A DNA stretch of 64,000 nt from Acidobacteriaceae bacterium (lineage in GTDB: Bacteria > Acidobacteriota > Terriglobia > Terriglobales > Acidobacteriaceae), in contig DASZBM010000008.1 in the NCBI GenBank assembly GCA_035944135.1, forward strand, positions 219,341 through 283,340, given 5' to 3'. How positions within the stretch are numbered: the stretch's first letter is position 1; the number at the start of each line of letters is the position of its first letter. The notes below the pieces were generated by a model that was given only the letters and a program-made list of their open reading frames with translations, had not been told where the DNA came from and searched no databases. The translations under genes were made by a program, and so were the position numbers. Of this stretch, positions 25,842-35,712 are shown in pieces.

Positions 25842-25919
25842 AAAGAAAAGCAACAGCGAAGGCGAAAGCATTGACGCTAAGGGCGCAACGACCGCGAAGA
25901 TGCGCCACGACCATTTGGG

Positions 25920-27098
<1,179 letters not shown>

Positions 27099-27231
27099 GG
27101 CCGGTGACCTTTCCGTTGTTATTCAGCATAACCTGCCCTTATGATGGTGCAGCGATGTATTCGTACTTCTAATGCCTCTATAGCCCACAGTTGCAGGCGT
27201 AAGTGGCCGACAAAGAAGGATAAGGACTGGG
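27099..27231. promoter_or_regulatory. Divergent leuA / LysR-gene control region
   Basis: A 133-bp gap between the divergent leuA and LysR start codons. LysR-type regulators commonly act on the divergent neighbour, so this should hold both promoters and the operator for the 14.8-kb amino acid run. It is AT-richer than its surroundings around 27117-27175. I cannot single out one T-N11-A operator box with confidence. The LysR gene has AAGGA about 14 nt before its ATG. Confidence 0.5.
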
Positions 27232-28152
27232 ATGGATCTCTTTCAACTGGAGACGTTTCTGGCAGTGGCGGAGGAACGCAGCTTCTCGCGGGCGGCGGCA
27301 CGTTTACATAGGACGCAGCCCGCCGTGAGCCAGGTTATCGCGAAGCTGGAGTCCGAGCTGGGCGAGACCCTGCTGGAGCGTAGTTCGCGCGACGGAACCC
27401 TGACCGACGCCGGCGAGGTCCTGAAGGAATATGCGCAAAAGATGCTGAACCTGCGCTCCGATGCCAGTGCGGCCCTGGCAGACCTCCGATCGATGCACAC
27501 TGGGAAACTGACGCTGGCCGCGAATGAGTACACCTGCCTGTATCTGTTGCCGCTGATTCATGCCTTCCGGCGCGAGCATCCGCGGGTGAAGGTAGCCGTC
27601 CAGCGAACACTGGCCAGCCGCGTATCGGATGAGGTCCTTCAGCATGCGGTCGACATGGGCGTGGTCAGCTTCCGGCCGGAAGATCCCCAGGTGCGCTCGA
27701 TAGCGGTCTATCGCGATGAGCTGGTGTGCGTGGTGAGTCCGTCGCATCCACTCGCGAAGGCTGGAAAGGCGACGCTGCAGCGGCTCGGACGCGAGAGCTT
27801 CGTTGCGCATAACGTGCCCTCGCCACTGCGGCAGAAGGTGATTGCGGCGTTCAAGCGGCACAAGCAGCCGCTGAAGATGGAGGTCGAGCTGCCGAGCCTG
27901 GACGCCATCAAACGATTTGTTCAGCAGGGAGACGGCGTCGCGCTCGTCCCCAAGCTGACTGTAGAGAGCGAGCTGGAAAACGGCGCCCTGGTGGGCATTG
28001 CCGTTCCTGAGCTTCCGCTGGAGCGCCGGCTCCGGTTGGTACTGCGCAGACAGGCGACCCTCTCCCATGCAGCCCAGGCCTTCCTGCGCCTCGTGGAGGG
28101 GCATGCACAGGAGCACGGCGACCCCTTCTGCTTCATCACGGAACGGGCTTGA
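27232..28152 (+). CDS. LysR-type transcriptional regulator
   Basis: A 306-residue LTTR. The N-terminal winged helix-turn-helix is canonical (LETFLAVAEERSFSRAAARLHRTQPAVSQVIAKLESELGETLLERS, residues 6-50), followed by the linker helix and a two-lobe co-inducer domain (residues 88-290) with TGKLTLAANEYTCLYLLPLIHAFRREHPRVKV. The ligand is unknown. It is divergent from leuA, so regulation of the leucine/isoleucine/valine run is a reasonable inference. The body resembles CysB/CbbR-type LTTRs in general layout, without any diagnostic residue. Confidence 0.9.
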   Translation: MDLFQLETFLAVAEERSFSRAAARLHRTQPAVSQVIAKLESELGETLLERSSRDGTLTDAGEVLKEYAQKMLNLRSDASAALADLRSMHTGKLTLAANEYTCLYLLPLIHAFRREHPRVKVAVQRTLASRVSDEVLQHAVDMGVVSFRPEDPQVRSIAVYRDELVCVVSPSHPLAKAGKATLQRLGRESFVAHNVPSPLRQKVIAAFKRHKQPLKMEVELPSLDAIKRFVQQGDGVALVPKLTVESELENGALVGIAVPELPLERRLRLVLRRQATLSHAAQAFLRLVEGHAQEHGDPFCFITERA

Positions 28153-28295
28153 TCTCCAGCGGGGTTTGGACCCGCAAAAATTCAGATCTGCTCTTTGGAA
28201 CCATTTGCGCGGGCAGTCGTCTCTATGGTGTAGTCGGTGCGCGCCGCCGATTTGGGCCCGACCTGGCGCACTTTCGCAGAAAGCGAGTGTGAGGT

Positions 28296-28793
28296 ATGAC
28301 AAGCAAAAGGAACATATTGGTTCGCTCGGCCGTGCTTGCGTGTGGACTGAGTATTGCGGCGGCAGGCGCTGCTGTCGCGCAGGATCAGACGCCACCGCCT
28401 CCTCCGCAGGGCCAGATGGGACCGCCTAATGGCGGCGGACCTCGCGGCGGCATGATGGATCCCGGTCGCCGGGCAGAGCGAATGAAGCACGAGCTGAACC
28501 TGACGGACGATCAGACATCGCAGGTGAAGACCATCCTCGAAGACAGCCGTACGAAGATGGAAGCCTTACGCTCGAATTCGTCGCTCTCGCAGGATGATCG
28601 GCGCTCGCAGGCGATGTCGCTCCGCAAGGCGGAGAACGACAAGATCGAGGCGCTGTTAACGCCGGATCAGAAGACGAAATTTGCGACGATGCAGCAACAG
28701 ATGCGCGATCGCATGCGGAATGGAGGACCCGAGGGGGCACCCGCCGGAGGACCGCCACCTCCGCCTCCGCCGCCACCTCGGCCGCAAAGTTAA
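28296..28793 (+). CDS. Periplasmic Spy/CpxP-like helical protein
   Basis: A 165-residue exported protein. After a signal peptide (to about residue 29, AAVAQ), a Pro/Gly-rich spacer leads to a helical core with ELNLTDDQTSQVKTILEDSRTKMEALR and a later LLTPDQKTKFATMQQQMRDRM. The repeated L-T-x-(D/E)-Q helix starts are typical of Spy/CpxP-like LTXXQ proteins, which act as ATP-independent periplasmic chaperones or stress sensors. The tail is a run of nine prolines. It stands alone between the LysR gene and a beta-barrel gene. Confidence 0.7.
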   Translation: MTSKRNILVRSAVLACGLSIAAAGAAVAQDQTPPPPPQGQMGPPNGGGPRGGMMDPGRRAERMKHELNLTDDQTSQVKTILEDSRTKMEALRSNSSLSQDDRRSQAMSLRKAENDKIEALLTPDQKTKFATMQQQMRDRMRNGGPEGAPAGGPPPPPPPPPRPQS

Positions 28794-28999
28794 GTCACGA
28801 ACCATCAGTGGGCGCGGAGCAATCCGCGCCCATTCGCTTGCTGCAGAGCTGTGGAAAGAAGGGGCCTTGCAGTTCAGTCGGCGTTTGTACAGGTACAATT
28901 AGGCATCAGAGCGCCCCACGACCCGCTGGCAATTCGTCTTCGGGACGGCCGATTCGGACCGGGGAGAAGTGCTCGATTGGTGAAGGGGTTTCGCTACGC

Positions 29000-29602
29000 A
29001 TGAAGAAAATGATGTTGCTGGGCGCTCTGCTGCTGGGTTTTGTTACCGCAGGACATGCGCAGGAGAGCCGGCAGGATGCCAGTATCAGCTTTACGGGAGT
29101 CGTGGCTCCTGACGTGAACGGACTCAGCGTCTTCCCGATGCATACGACGATGACAGGTGGCGCACTAGTCAGCTACCGCTACATGCTGACGCCGCGCAGC
29201 GCCCTCGAGCTCAACTACTCGTTCGCGCAGAATACGATCCGCTACAACAGCGTCAGCGGCTACAGCGGCTTCGTGCACACTCGGCAGGAGGAGGCCACTG
29301 GCGCCTACGTTTATTCCCGAACCTATGGACGCTTCAACCCCTTCGTCGAGGCCGGCGTGGGTGGAATGATCTTCACGCCGATTAAGGACAACGGGACCTC
29401 AAACCTCGACACCAAGCAGAACACGAATATCGGCGGCCTGTTCGGCGGCGGTCTGGCGTATGAGCTGAGCCCGAGCTTTGATATCCGTGTGGAGTATCGC
29501 GGATTCGTCACCAAGGCTCCAGACTTTGGTTATCCAAACTGGAAGACGAACCGCTATTACGTCAACCAAACACCGGCAATTGGCATCGCGTACCACTTCT
29601 AA
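29000..29602 (+). CDS. Outer-membrane beta-barrel protein
   Basis: A 200-residue small barrel. The start at ATG 29000 gives a clean signal peptide (MKKMMLLGALLLGFVTAGHAQ) and has GAAGGGG upstream. The mature part alternates polar and hydrophobic residues in amphipathic strands: GALVSYRYMLTPRSALELNYSF, GAYVYSRTYGRFNPFVEAGVGGMIF, GLFGGGLAYELSPSFDIRVEYRGFV, ending GIAYHF with a terminal Phe, the usual outer-membrane barrel C terminus. It looks like an OmpA/OmpW-type eight-stranded barrel of unknown function. A strong terminator follows. Confidence 0.75.
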   Translation: MKKMMLLGALLLGFVTAGHAQESRQDASISFTGVVAPDVNGLSVFPMHTTMTGGALVSYRYMLTPRSALELNYSFAQNTIRYNSVSGYSGFVHTRQEEATGAYVYSRTYGRFNPFVEAGVGGMIFTPIKDNGTSNLDTKQNTNIGGLFGGGLAYELSPSFDIRVEYRGFVTKAPDFGYPNWKTNRYYVNQTPAIGIAYHF

Positions 29603-29646
29603 GAGACAAGAGAACAGAGATTCTCGGATGTAGCTTCGCTACAAAG

Positions 29647-29680
29647 AAAGGCCCGGCACTCGCCGGGCCTTTCTTTTTGG
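29647..29680 (+). terminator. Intrinsic terminator after barrel gene
   Basis: An 11-bp perfect stem (aaaggcccggc, 29647-29657, with gccgggccttt, 29662-29672), a 4-nt loop and then ctttttgg. The T-rich tail is on the plus strand, so it ends the barrel transcript. It may also serve the convergent gene at 29715. Confidence 0.9.
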
Positions 29681-29714
29681 TTTCCGATATCTAATCTTCT
29701 GATCTCTTGCTGAC

Positions 29715-30335
29715 TCAGCGGCTCATCTTGAAAGGGCCCTTTGCCGGAAAGTGGTAAGCCGCACCGAATGTAAAAAAATAAGGCGATAGGCCGTCCGGCA
29801 GCTCCTGGTCATGCGCGAACCAGTGCTGGTATTCGAAATCGGCGCGCAGGTTGATGCGGTTCTTGAATCGGTAGTCCACGCCACCGCCGAACGCGACGAG
29901 ATTGTAGGCGATGTTGTCGATGTAGGTTTCGATTCCGCCCGGAATAAAGATCTGATGCGCGGGGAAATTGACCACTCCGCGGCCGTAGAGCCCTTTGCCG
30001 TATGGCACCAGCCGACCACGATAGTAGTGCCGCAAATAGCGGCCGCCGATCTCGTACGTGTGTTCGGAGAAGTGGTTGCTGGGAACGAGTGGATCGGGGT
30101 TGGGATCCTTGGCGTAGTGGAAATCGCCCTCGAGGCCGTAGTGGCCCAGCAGATCATAGTCAGCGTAGAAGGCGAAACCTCCAATGTTGTTCGGGACGTA
30201 ATCGGAGTGCGCAAGTGTGTATCCGGCGCCGAGTTGTAGATCCGCCAGGCGGCTCGCAGTAGCGGATGCCTGGGCGTGGGCGGAACGGGAAATGACCAGG
30301 GCCGCTAGGAAGGGAAGAAGAAGTAAGCGCTTCAA
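29715..30335 (-). CDS. Outer-membrane beta-barrel protein, paralogue A
   Basis: A 206-residue exported barrel. The start is a TTG at 30335 giving MKRLLLLPFLAALVISRSAHAQ as signal peptide. Mature strands include LADLQLGAGYTLAHSDY, GGFAFYADYDLLGHYGLEGDFHY, TYEIGGRYLRHYYRGRLVPYGKGLYG, YNLVAFGGGVDYRFKNRINLRADFEYQHW and a penultimate FFTFGAAYHF. It closely resembles the next upstream gene (30453-31013) in strand order and motifs (YGKGL, GGGVDYR-like, EYQ.W), so the two are tandem paralogues. An OmpA-like N-terminal barrel without a peptidoglycan domain is likely. Confidence 0.78.
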   Translation of the reverse strand: MKRLLLLPFLAALVISRSAHAQASATASRLADLQLGAGYTLAHSDYVPNNIGGFAFYADYDLLGHYGLEGDFHYAKDPNPDPLVPSNHFSEHTYEIGGRYLRHYYRGRLVPYGKGLYGRGVVNFPAHQIFIPGGIETYIDNIAYNLVAFGGGVDYRFKNRINLRADFEYQHWFAHDQELPDGLSPYFFTFGAAYHFPAKGPFKMSR

Positions 30336-30400
30336 CAGAAGAGGCTCCGTGGGGCTCCGTAGAGCCGCGAGAGTGTGTCCCTGAACCCGATTGGACGCGC

Positions 30401-30429
30401 AAAAATGCCCTGAGGTCTCTCAGGGCATT
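30401..30429 (-). terminator. Intrinsic terminator between paralogous barrel genes
   Basis: An 11-bp stem (aatgccctgag against ctcagggcatt) with a 4-nt loop, followed on the minus strand by a run of T. It ends the transcript of the barrel gene at 30453 and separates it from paralogue A. Confidence 0.85.
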
Positions 30430-30452
30430 CAAGGTTGGTAATTTAGGTGACT

Positions 30453-31013
30453 TTAGCGGAGGCGGTAAGCCACGCCAAACGTGAATAGCGGGGGCGTCAG
30501 GCCATGGGGCGGAAAGTTCGGCCAGCGCTGATATTCGAAGTCGATCACTCGAACGTTAAACTTGTCACTCAGGCTGTAGTCGAGTCCGCCGCCAAGGCCG
30601 AAGAGGAAGTAGCTTCCGGGGGTGCTTCCACCCACGATCTGCTGTGGAGTGACCGCCGAGGAATGACCGAATCCCACGAGGCCTTTGGCATACGGCGAGA
30701 ACTTGCGGTAGTGCTCCGTCCAGCGCAGACCGGCGTCGTAGCTGGTCTCCTTGTAGTTGAAATAGGACTTGAATATGGAAGCCATATGAACGTCACCCTC
30801 AACCCCGAGATGGTTGTTGAGGTCGAATGTGCCGTAGATGCTCGCACCCTGCAGGTGCTTGCCAGGGTACTCATCTTCATTCGAATACGTGTAGCCGGCG
30901 CCAATCTGTGAAGCTCCGCCCCTGGTCGCCGCCGCCGTTGCCTGAGCGTGTAATGCCGACGGAAGTATGGTAACGAGGGAAAGAGAGAGGAACAGCAGAC
31001 AGGTCTTCTTCAT
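30453..31013 (-). CDS. Outer-membrane beta-barrel protein, paralogue B
   Basis: A 186-residue exported barrel with signal peptide MKKTCLLFLSLSLVTILPSALHAQ. Strands include GGASQIGAGYTYSNEDEY, GASIYGTFDLNNHLGVEGDVH, YDAGLRWTEHYRKFSPYAKGLVGFG, YFLFGLGGGLDYSLSDKFNVRVIDFEYQRW and the end FTFGVAYRLR. It ends in Arg rather than the Phe seen in the other barrels. Tandem paralogue of the gene at 29715. The leader holds a 13-bp perfect hairpin (31038-31071) and an AGGAGA-TCTCCT dyad over the ribosome binding site, suggesting control at the RNA level. Confidence 0.78.
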   Translation of the reverse strand: MKKTCLLFLSLSLVTILPSALHAQATAAATRGGASQIGAGYTYSNEDEYPGKHLQGASIYGTFDLNNHLGVEGDVHMASIFKSYFNYKETSYDAGLRWTEHYRKFSPYAKGLVGFGHSSAVTPQQIVGGSTPGSYFLFGLGGGLDYSLSDKFNVRVIDFEYQRWPNFPPHGLTPPLFTFGVAYRLR

Positions 31014-31037
31014 CACAGGAGACTCTCCTTTGCGCGG

Positions 31038-31071
31038 GCGTCCCTGAGTTATGGATGCAACTCAGGGACGC
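31038..31071 (-). promoter_or_regulatory. Perfect 13-bp hairpin in leader of barrel paralogue B
   Basis: gcgtccctgagtt (31038-31050) pairs exactly with aactcagggacgc (31059-31071) around an 8-nt loop. No T-run follows on the minus strand, so a plain terminator is unlikely. It sits 25 nt before the GTG/ATG start, just upstream of an aggaga-c-tctcct dyad that could hide the ribosome binding site. Confidence 0.5.
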
Positions 31072-31111
31072 TGCGGGGGTCTGATTTTCGGGGCCCGGTA
31101 GGTGCTGCCCG

Positions 31112-32977
31112 TTAATTCTGAGGTTGGGTGGCAGGCGCCGCCGGAGCCGCGCTGGCGTTGTCAGCTGCGGGTGGTGCCGGAGGGTTGGAGCTTTCTGATG
31201 GAGCAGGCTGCGCTGGGGCCGATGTTCCTGTACCGGAAGCAGGTGCGGGCGGACCGGCAGGAGCTGCGGGAGGCGTCCAGTAGGCAAGCCTCAAGTAGAC
31301 GGGGGTGATTTCGAACGGCAGCTTATCGCGGGCGCTAAGCAGCGGCTCGTAGGCTGTGTTCAGCTTGATCACCTGGTCCGTCCAGGGGTCTCTCCGGAGG
31401 AACTGAGAGAGAGGCATGGCGGCCTGTTGTTTCAGGTCGCTGTTGTTGAGCTTGGGTCCCTTGGCCACCAGAGCCTGTAGCCAGAAGGTGCCGTCGGGGC
31501 GAAGCAGACCATCGCCGATTTGTGGCTCGGTCAGCGCTTTCAGGCCCTTTTCGCGAGCCTGGAGTTGCTGCAGATAAAGGCTGATGTACTGCTCACCACC
31601 CTCGAGCTCCTTAGCGCCGAGAAGCTCAACAGCCTTCTTGGCGGCCTCGGCGTTATCCGCATCCGTGTGGTGCATCGGAAGCTTCTCGAACGCTGACTCG
31701 GTGGGGAACATCAGACGATCGCTGAAGGCGTACTTGGTATCGATGTGATGACCGAGCACGATATGTGCAACCTGGAAGGCGAGCAACGCATTCAGGTTAC
31801 CCATCTGCTGTGCACCGTCGGCGGTTGGTACCGCGGTGGTGTCCAGGAGGCCCTTCGAGAGCAGGATGGTGTCACCTACCGAGAGCGACTCGAGCGGCTC
31901 AGTGAGCAGTGTGCGGACCTTGATCGGACGGTCCAGAGGAATGTTGTTATACGCGAGGATATTGTTCGCGAGCGCCTCGAGAATCTTGTCGAAATCGCTC
32001 GGAGCATCGATCAACCCGGCGGTGTAGAGCCGGTCGATGACGTTGTCCTCAGCCTGCTCCACCCACTGACGCTGCGCCTGGAGAGGCGAAACATCCGCGG
32101 CCTGCTGGCTCTCATCGGTCGCACCGACGACCTGGAGATCGGTCTGGTCGGCATCGGACTGCGGAACCTTCAGGGAGTAGCCCCAGATGTGGTTAACCGC
32201 TTTGAACTTCAGAGTTCCCTGTGGGCTCTTTGGATCGCTCTCCTCTATGTAGACCGAGGTGGGAAGCCACAGGCCATCCTGAACATTGGTCCGCCAGGAA
32301 TCGAAGTGGTAGTACTCGCGGACGTCCTTCTCGCCACCCGAGAAGCTTCCGTTGAATCGAACGATATTGCCGCTGTTGCGGTCAATCCAGATGCGTCCTG
32401 CGAACCGTCCCACCGCCGACTTCTTTGTCGGCTGCACGTCGAACACGACCGTCGGGATCGTCCCGAGGAAGTCGTTGCGCAGGAAGTTGAAGGTGTACAT
32501 CTGCCGGTTGTAGCTGTTGGAGTCGACCAGCAGCATCTGCACGAAGCCCGACTCATGGTAGGTCAGGTGCAGACTACCGGACAGCGAGGTCAGATAGCCG
32601 AGCGAATGACGGAAGAAGCCGTGGGTGTCGTGGCTCTCCTGGACGTACCCCTGGTCATTGATGACCTTGCCGAAGTTCACTCGTGCGAGGAAGTGAACGT
32701 CAGAGTCCGGGATCTGACCCATAACGGGATCCGGACGCATGTTCTGAATGTAGGTTTCGACGATCGGAGCGCGTTGCCGAAGCGTCTTGATCACCACCTG
32801 CTCGCGAGCGATGGACTTATCGATCAGGGCACTCTGCGCAGGCGTGAGCTTGCGCGTCTCATAGGCGGCTTCTGCCTTCTTCTTGTTTTTCCCGAAGACG
32901 GCGGCGGTTGCCGGCAGGGCAGTCGCCGCCACGAGTGCTGCGGTGAGGGCTGTGGTAAGCCGGTTCGGAAGGTTCAT
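31112..32977 (-). CDS. Exported M48-like protein with degenerate zinc motif
   Basis: A 621-residue protein with a signal peptide (to about residue 26, ATAA). Residues 60-290 look like a lipoprotein-sorting (LolA-like) beta region (FVQMLLVDSNSYNRQMYTFNFLRNDFLGTIPTVVFDVQP, GRIWIDRNSGNIVRFNGSF). Residues 310-560 resemble an M48 peptidase-like segment: TILLSKGLLD and FQVAHIVLGHHID, where the expected HEXXH reads AHIVLGHH with no Glu, so hydrolysis is doubtful. The C terminus is a Pro/Ala-rich tail with polyproline. It lies upstream of the barrel genes and downstream of tonB on the same strand, a cell-envelope cluster. Function unknown. Confidence 0.6.
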   Translation of the reverse strand: MNLPNRLTTALTAALVAATALPATAAVFGKNKKKAEAAYETRKLTPAQSALIDKSIAREQVVIKTLRQRAPIVETYIQNMRPDPVMGQIPDSDVHFLARVNFGKVINDQGYVQESHDTHGFFRHSLGYLTSLSGSLHLTYHESGFVQMLLVDSNSYNRQMYTFNFLRNDFLGTIPTVVFDVQPTKKSAVGRFAGRIWIDRNSGNIVRFNGSFSGGEKDVREYYHFDSWRTNVQDGLWLPTSVYIEESDPKSPQGTLKFKAVNHIWGYSLKVPQSDADQTDLQVVGATDESQQAADVSPLQAQRQWVEQAEDNVIDRLYTAGLIDAPSDFDKILEALANNILAYNNIPLDRPIKVRTLLTEPLESLSVGDTILLSKGLLDTTAVPTADGAQQMGNLNALLAFQVAHIVLGHHIDTKYAFSDRLMFPTESAFEKLPMHHTDADNAEAAKKAVELLGAKELEGGEQYISLYLQQLQAREKGLKALTEPQIGDGLLRPDGTFWLQALVAKGPKLNNSDLKQQAAMPLSQFLRRDPWTDQVIKLNTAYEPLLSARDKLPFEITPVYLRLAYWTPPAAPAGPPAPASGTGTSAPAQPAPSESSNPPAPPAADNASAAPAAPATQPQN

Positions 32978-33100
32978 AGTGCGGGGGTGCTCCTTGGGTG
33001 CGGTGCCGAAGGCGAACTTCTACGTTGGGCACGACGCGGGGACGTCGCGTTTCACGGGTTTATAGACACGATAAAGCGATTTCGTAAAGTTCAGCAGTAT

Positions 33101-34177
33101 TTAGCTCATCTGGAAGTTCACTAATACGACACCCTCCCAGTCGATGGCGCGTCCCGTTGTATCCAGGGCGGGCTTGAAGCGCGTCGCCTCGGTTGCCTGA
33201 ATTGCGGACTGATCAAGGCCGTGGCCCAGACCATGCACGACGCCTAACACCTGGACTCCGCCGCTGGCTGTAACTCGGATGCGCAGCGAGACGTTGCCTT
33301 CCAGATGCATTGCCTTAGCCTCCTCCGTGTAGACCGGGGTGGGCTTATACGTAACCTTGGGCGCTGACGCCAGGCTGGACTGCATGACCTGCGGCCGTGC
33401 AACCTGCTGTTGCTGCATCTGGGGCTGGATGGCCACTGCGACCGGACCGGCCGGCCCGCGGCCAGTTCCACCGGTAACGCCGGTTCCCAATCCAGCCACT
33501 GCGCGAACTGCATTGTCACGGCCGCCCATCCGGCCGTCCGGCGAGCCGGAACCCATGCTGACCTTCACCGGGCCACTGCCGGTGTTCGACCGGTTCATGC
33601 CCGGCATCCCGGCATTGCCCATGTTGACGGCCGAAACGGCGGGACCGGTCAGCGGCTTCATCGGGTTGGTTGCCGAACCGAGGCGAACGGCCGTCGGGTT
33701 GGCATCATGGTTCGGAACCGCGGCAGCCATGGCGACACCCAGGTTCACCTTCACGGGGGCGGGCGGCGGCGTCACCTTCTTCGCCGCCGGCGGCTCCATC
33801 ATCGGCTTCGGAGTCGGCGGCAAGGCAACCGGCTTGATCTCAGGAAGCTTTACCGGCTCCGGCATTTTGATCTTGGGCGTCTCGATCTTGGGCGGCGGCG
33901 GCAGTTTAATCTTGGGCGGCGGTGGCGGAGGTGGCGGCTTCGGCGCCGGCTGAACCTTCGGCTGTGGCGGAAGCATCAGTTCCGTGACCCGCTTGGCGAC
34001 GATCGGATTGGTTTTGATCACCATCCCGAGAATCACGATTAATGCGGCGATCGTGCAATTGACGATAACGGCGGTGACGGTGGCACCTTTGCTCCGGGTT
34101 CCGTCATTCAGCACGCCGAAGTGGGCGAATTGCACCGGCTGCGGATTCGGGTCGTCGCTGCGAAGTGGCTTGGGCAT
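33101..34177 (-). CDS. TonB-family energy transducer
   Basis: A 358-residue TonB-like protein that would pass proton-motive-force energy from the inner membrane to outer-membrane receptors. It has a cytoplasmic N terminus, one membrane helix (about residues 33-52), and a long Pro/Lys-rich periplasmic spacer (80-170; PKPPPPPPPPKIKLPPPPK). A Gly/Met/Asn-rich stretch follows, then a C-terminal TonB domain (about 275-358) with PVYTEEAKAMHLEGNVSLRIRVTASG and AIQATEATRFKPALDTTGR, ending VVLVNFQM. No ExbB or ExbD gene is adjacent. The TEEAK motif stands for the usual Y-P-x-x-A. Confidence 0.88.
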   Translation of the reverse strand: MPKPLRSDDPNPQPVQFAHFGVLNDGTRSKGATVTAVIVNCTIAALIVILGMVIKTNPIVAKRVTELMLPPQPKVQPAPKPPPPPPPPKIKLPPPPKIETPKIKMPEPVKLPEIKPVALPPTPKPMMEPPAAKKVTPPPAPVKVNLGVAMAAAVPNHDANPTAVRLGSATNPMKPLTGPAVSAVNMGNAGMPGMNRSNTGSGPVKVSMGSGSPDGRMGGRDNAVRAVAGLGTGVTGGTGRGPAGPVAVAIQPQMQQQQVARPQVMQSSLASAPKVTYKPTPVYTEEAKAMHLEGNVSLRIRVTASGGVQVLGVVHGLGHGLDQSAIQATEATRFKPALDTTGRAIDWEGVVLVNFQMS

Positions 34178-34460
34178 CTCTGGTCGATCCTTATCGCTGT
34201 CGTTCAGGTGAAGCCGATGCTTTGCGGCGGGCTATCTGGCAGTTACTCAAACGATACCAGAGCGCCTCGCAATTCCCGGCAGATTTCAGTAGAAAAGTGC
34301 ACCTTGGTCTGTCCCCAAACTGCACTCAGTTAGACTCCTTAAACCCGGTTTCGGGCTGTACCGGACCTCCCCGAGCCTTACCGGGGGATGCCCGTAAGAT
34401 GGCTGCACCGGCTGGGTGGGGCACGAAACAGGCGCGCCCGGCGGTTTTCCGGAGGCGCTG

Positions 34461-35060
34461 ATGACCCACCAACTGCTGCAAACTCTTTCGACTGATATGT
34501 TTCACTTGCCGATTCCTGTTGTGGAAAAGATTGTCAGGTCGGTAATCATGTACCTCTGCCTGGTGGTCTTTCTTCGGCTCTTCGGCAAACGGGAGCTGGC
34601 TCAGCTCAATCCGTTTGACCTGGTTGTTCTGCTGACGCTGTCCAATACGGTTCAAAACGCCATCATTGGAGATGACAATTCCGTCACGGGAGGGGTCATT
34701 GGGGCGTTCACCCTCCTGGCGGCCAACTGGCTGCTGATGTGGCTTCTGTTCCGCGCTCCCAAGGTGAATACCGCGCTGGAGGGGTCGGCGAGCACGTTGA
34801 TCCAGAACGGCGAGGTCGATGAGGAGGCGCTTCGCCGCGAATCCATGACCCGCGAGGAACTGATCTCCGTGCTGAACAAGAACAACTTCAGCGATCCGGC
34901 CGAGGTCGAGACCTGCGTCCTCGAGCCTAACGGGACGTTTTACGTCAAGGGGAAGCAGCCCAGCAGCGACCAGGTGGAGCGTTCCGAGCTGATGCAGGCT
35001 CTCGAAGGCTTGCGCGCGGAGGTAATTGCGCTGCGCGAGGAGATTACCGGCCGCAGTTAG
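34461..35060 (+). CDS. DUF421 (YetF/YcaP-like) membrane protein
   Basis: A 199-residue protein with three N-terminal membrane helices (about residues 24-42, 50-70, 80-100) and a soluble C-terminal domain, as in YetF/YcaP proteins. Characteristic blocks are LCLVVFLRLFGKRELAQLNPFDLVVLLTLSNTVQNAIIG and SASTLIQNGEVDEEALRRESMTREELISVL. The function of the family is not established; links to membrane potential or sporulation exist for relatives. The start is the ATG at 34461 with GGAGG 5 nt upstream. The last 25 residues form a charged helix. Confidence 0.85.
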   Translation: MTHQLLQTLSTDMFHLPIPVVEKIVRSVIMYLCLVVFLRLFGKRELAQLNPFDLVVLLTLSNTVQNAIIGDDNSVTGGVIGAFTLLAANWLLMWLLFRAPKVNTALEGSASTLIQNGEVDEEALRRESMTREELISVLNKNNFSDPAEVETCVLEPNGTFYVKGKQPSSDQVERSELMQALEGLRAEVIALREEITGRS

Positions 35061-35712
35061 AGCGGCGGCCACAGGCTGGGCCTGGCGCGCTCCCGTGTAA
35101 GGCGCTCGCGAGGAGCGGACGTTATGACGTCCTTCACTGCTGCCTGGTAGCCACCCGCCGAAGTCGAGTGCATCACTACCGGGGCGCAGCCGACCGCGGA
35201 GACGAGGCCCCGGAACTGTCCGATGGCTTCCTGCCCGAAGGTCACACTTTGTACGATGGCACGTCACGCCGATCTTTCATCCTCACGATGAAGCCGTCGA
35301 TCATAACTTCGGCGGCTCCAAAGATTCAGTTGTTATGGACGATGCCGTTTCGAGAGGCGTGTACATGCGCTATACGCGGCCCGGACAGCATCGTGGTTGA
35401 GTTGAGTTTCGGGCCCGCAAGGTCATGTGACCATAGCACTTCGGCGGAGCCAGCATAGTAACGTTACAGGTCTGTGCTGCCCCGTTTGGGGTATTGGGGA
35501 TCGATATTTCTGAGGAAAATTGATGACCTCTTTAGCTGCGAAAAGCGCCGCGAAAGCGCACACACTCGCGAGTTCGCTTTCCTAAAGCAGCACGCCCGCG
35601 TAAGTTCCTGTGTGTTGCAACTGCTCGAACGGATGGCGTAGCTTCGGATTCTGCGGCGATGCAGATGCATCGAGGCCGCGAACCGGAAGATCACGGAGAT
35701 TGTTCTCGCAAG
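35061..35712. other. 650-bp gap without a supported gene
   Basis: Between the DUF421 gene and the acetyl-CoA synthetase start I find no convincing gene. A minus-strand open stretch (about 35057-35263) reads VTFGQEAIGQFRGLVSAVGC with a GTG start and has some protein-like character, and a short frame at about 35287-35310 reads MIDGFIVRMKDRRD; these could be pieces of a decayed small gene. The last 200 bp should hold the acs promoter, but no clear box stands out. Confidence 0.4.

Noticed and set aside
35057..35263. Short minus-strand frame after the DUF421 gene (VTFGQEAIGQ...)
   Set aside because: Only a GTG start, no ribosome binding site and no family match; mentioned as possible gene debris but not called.
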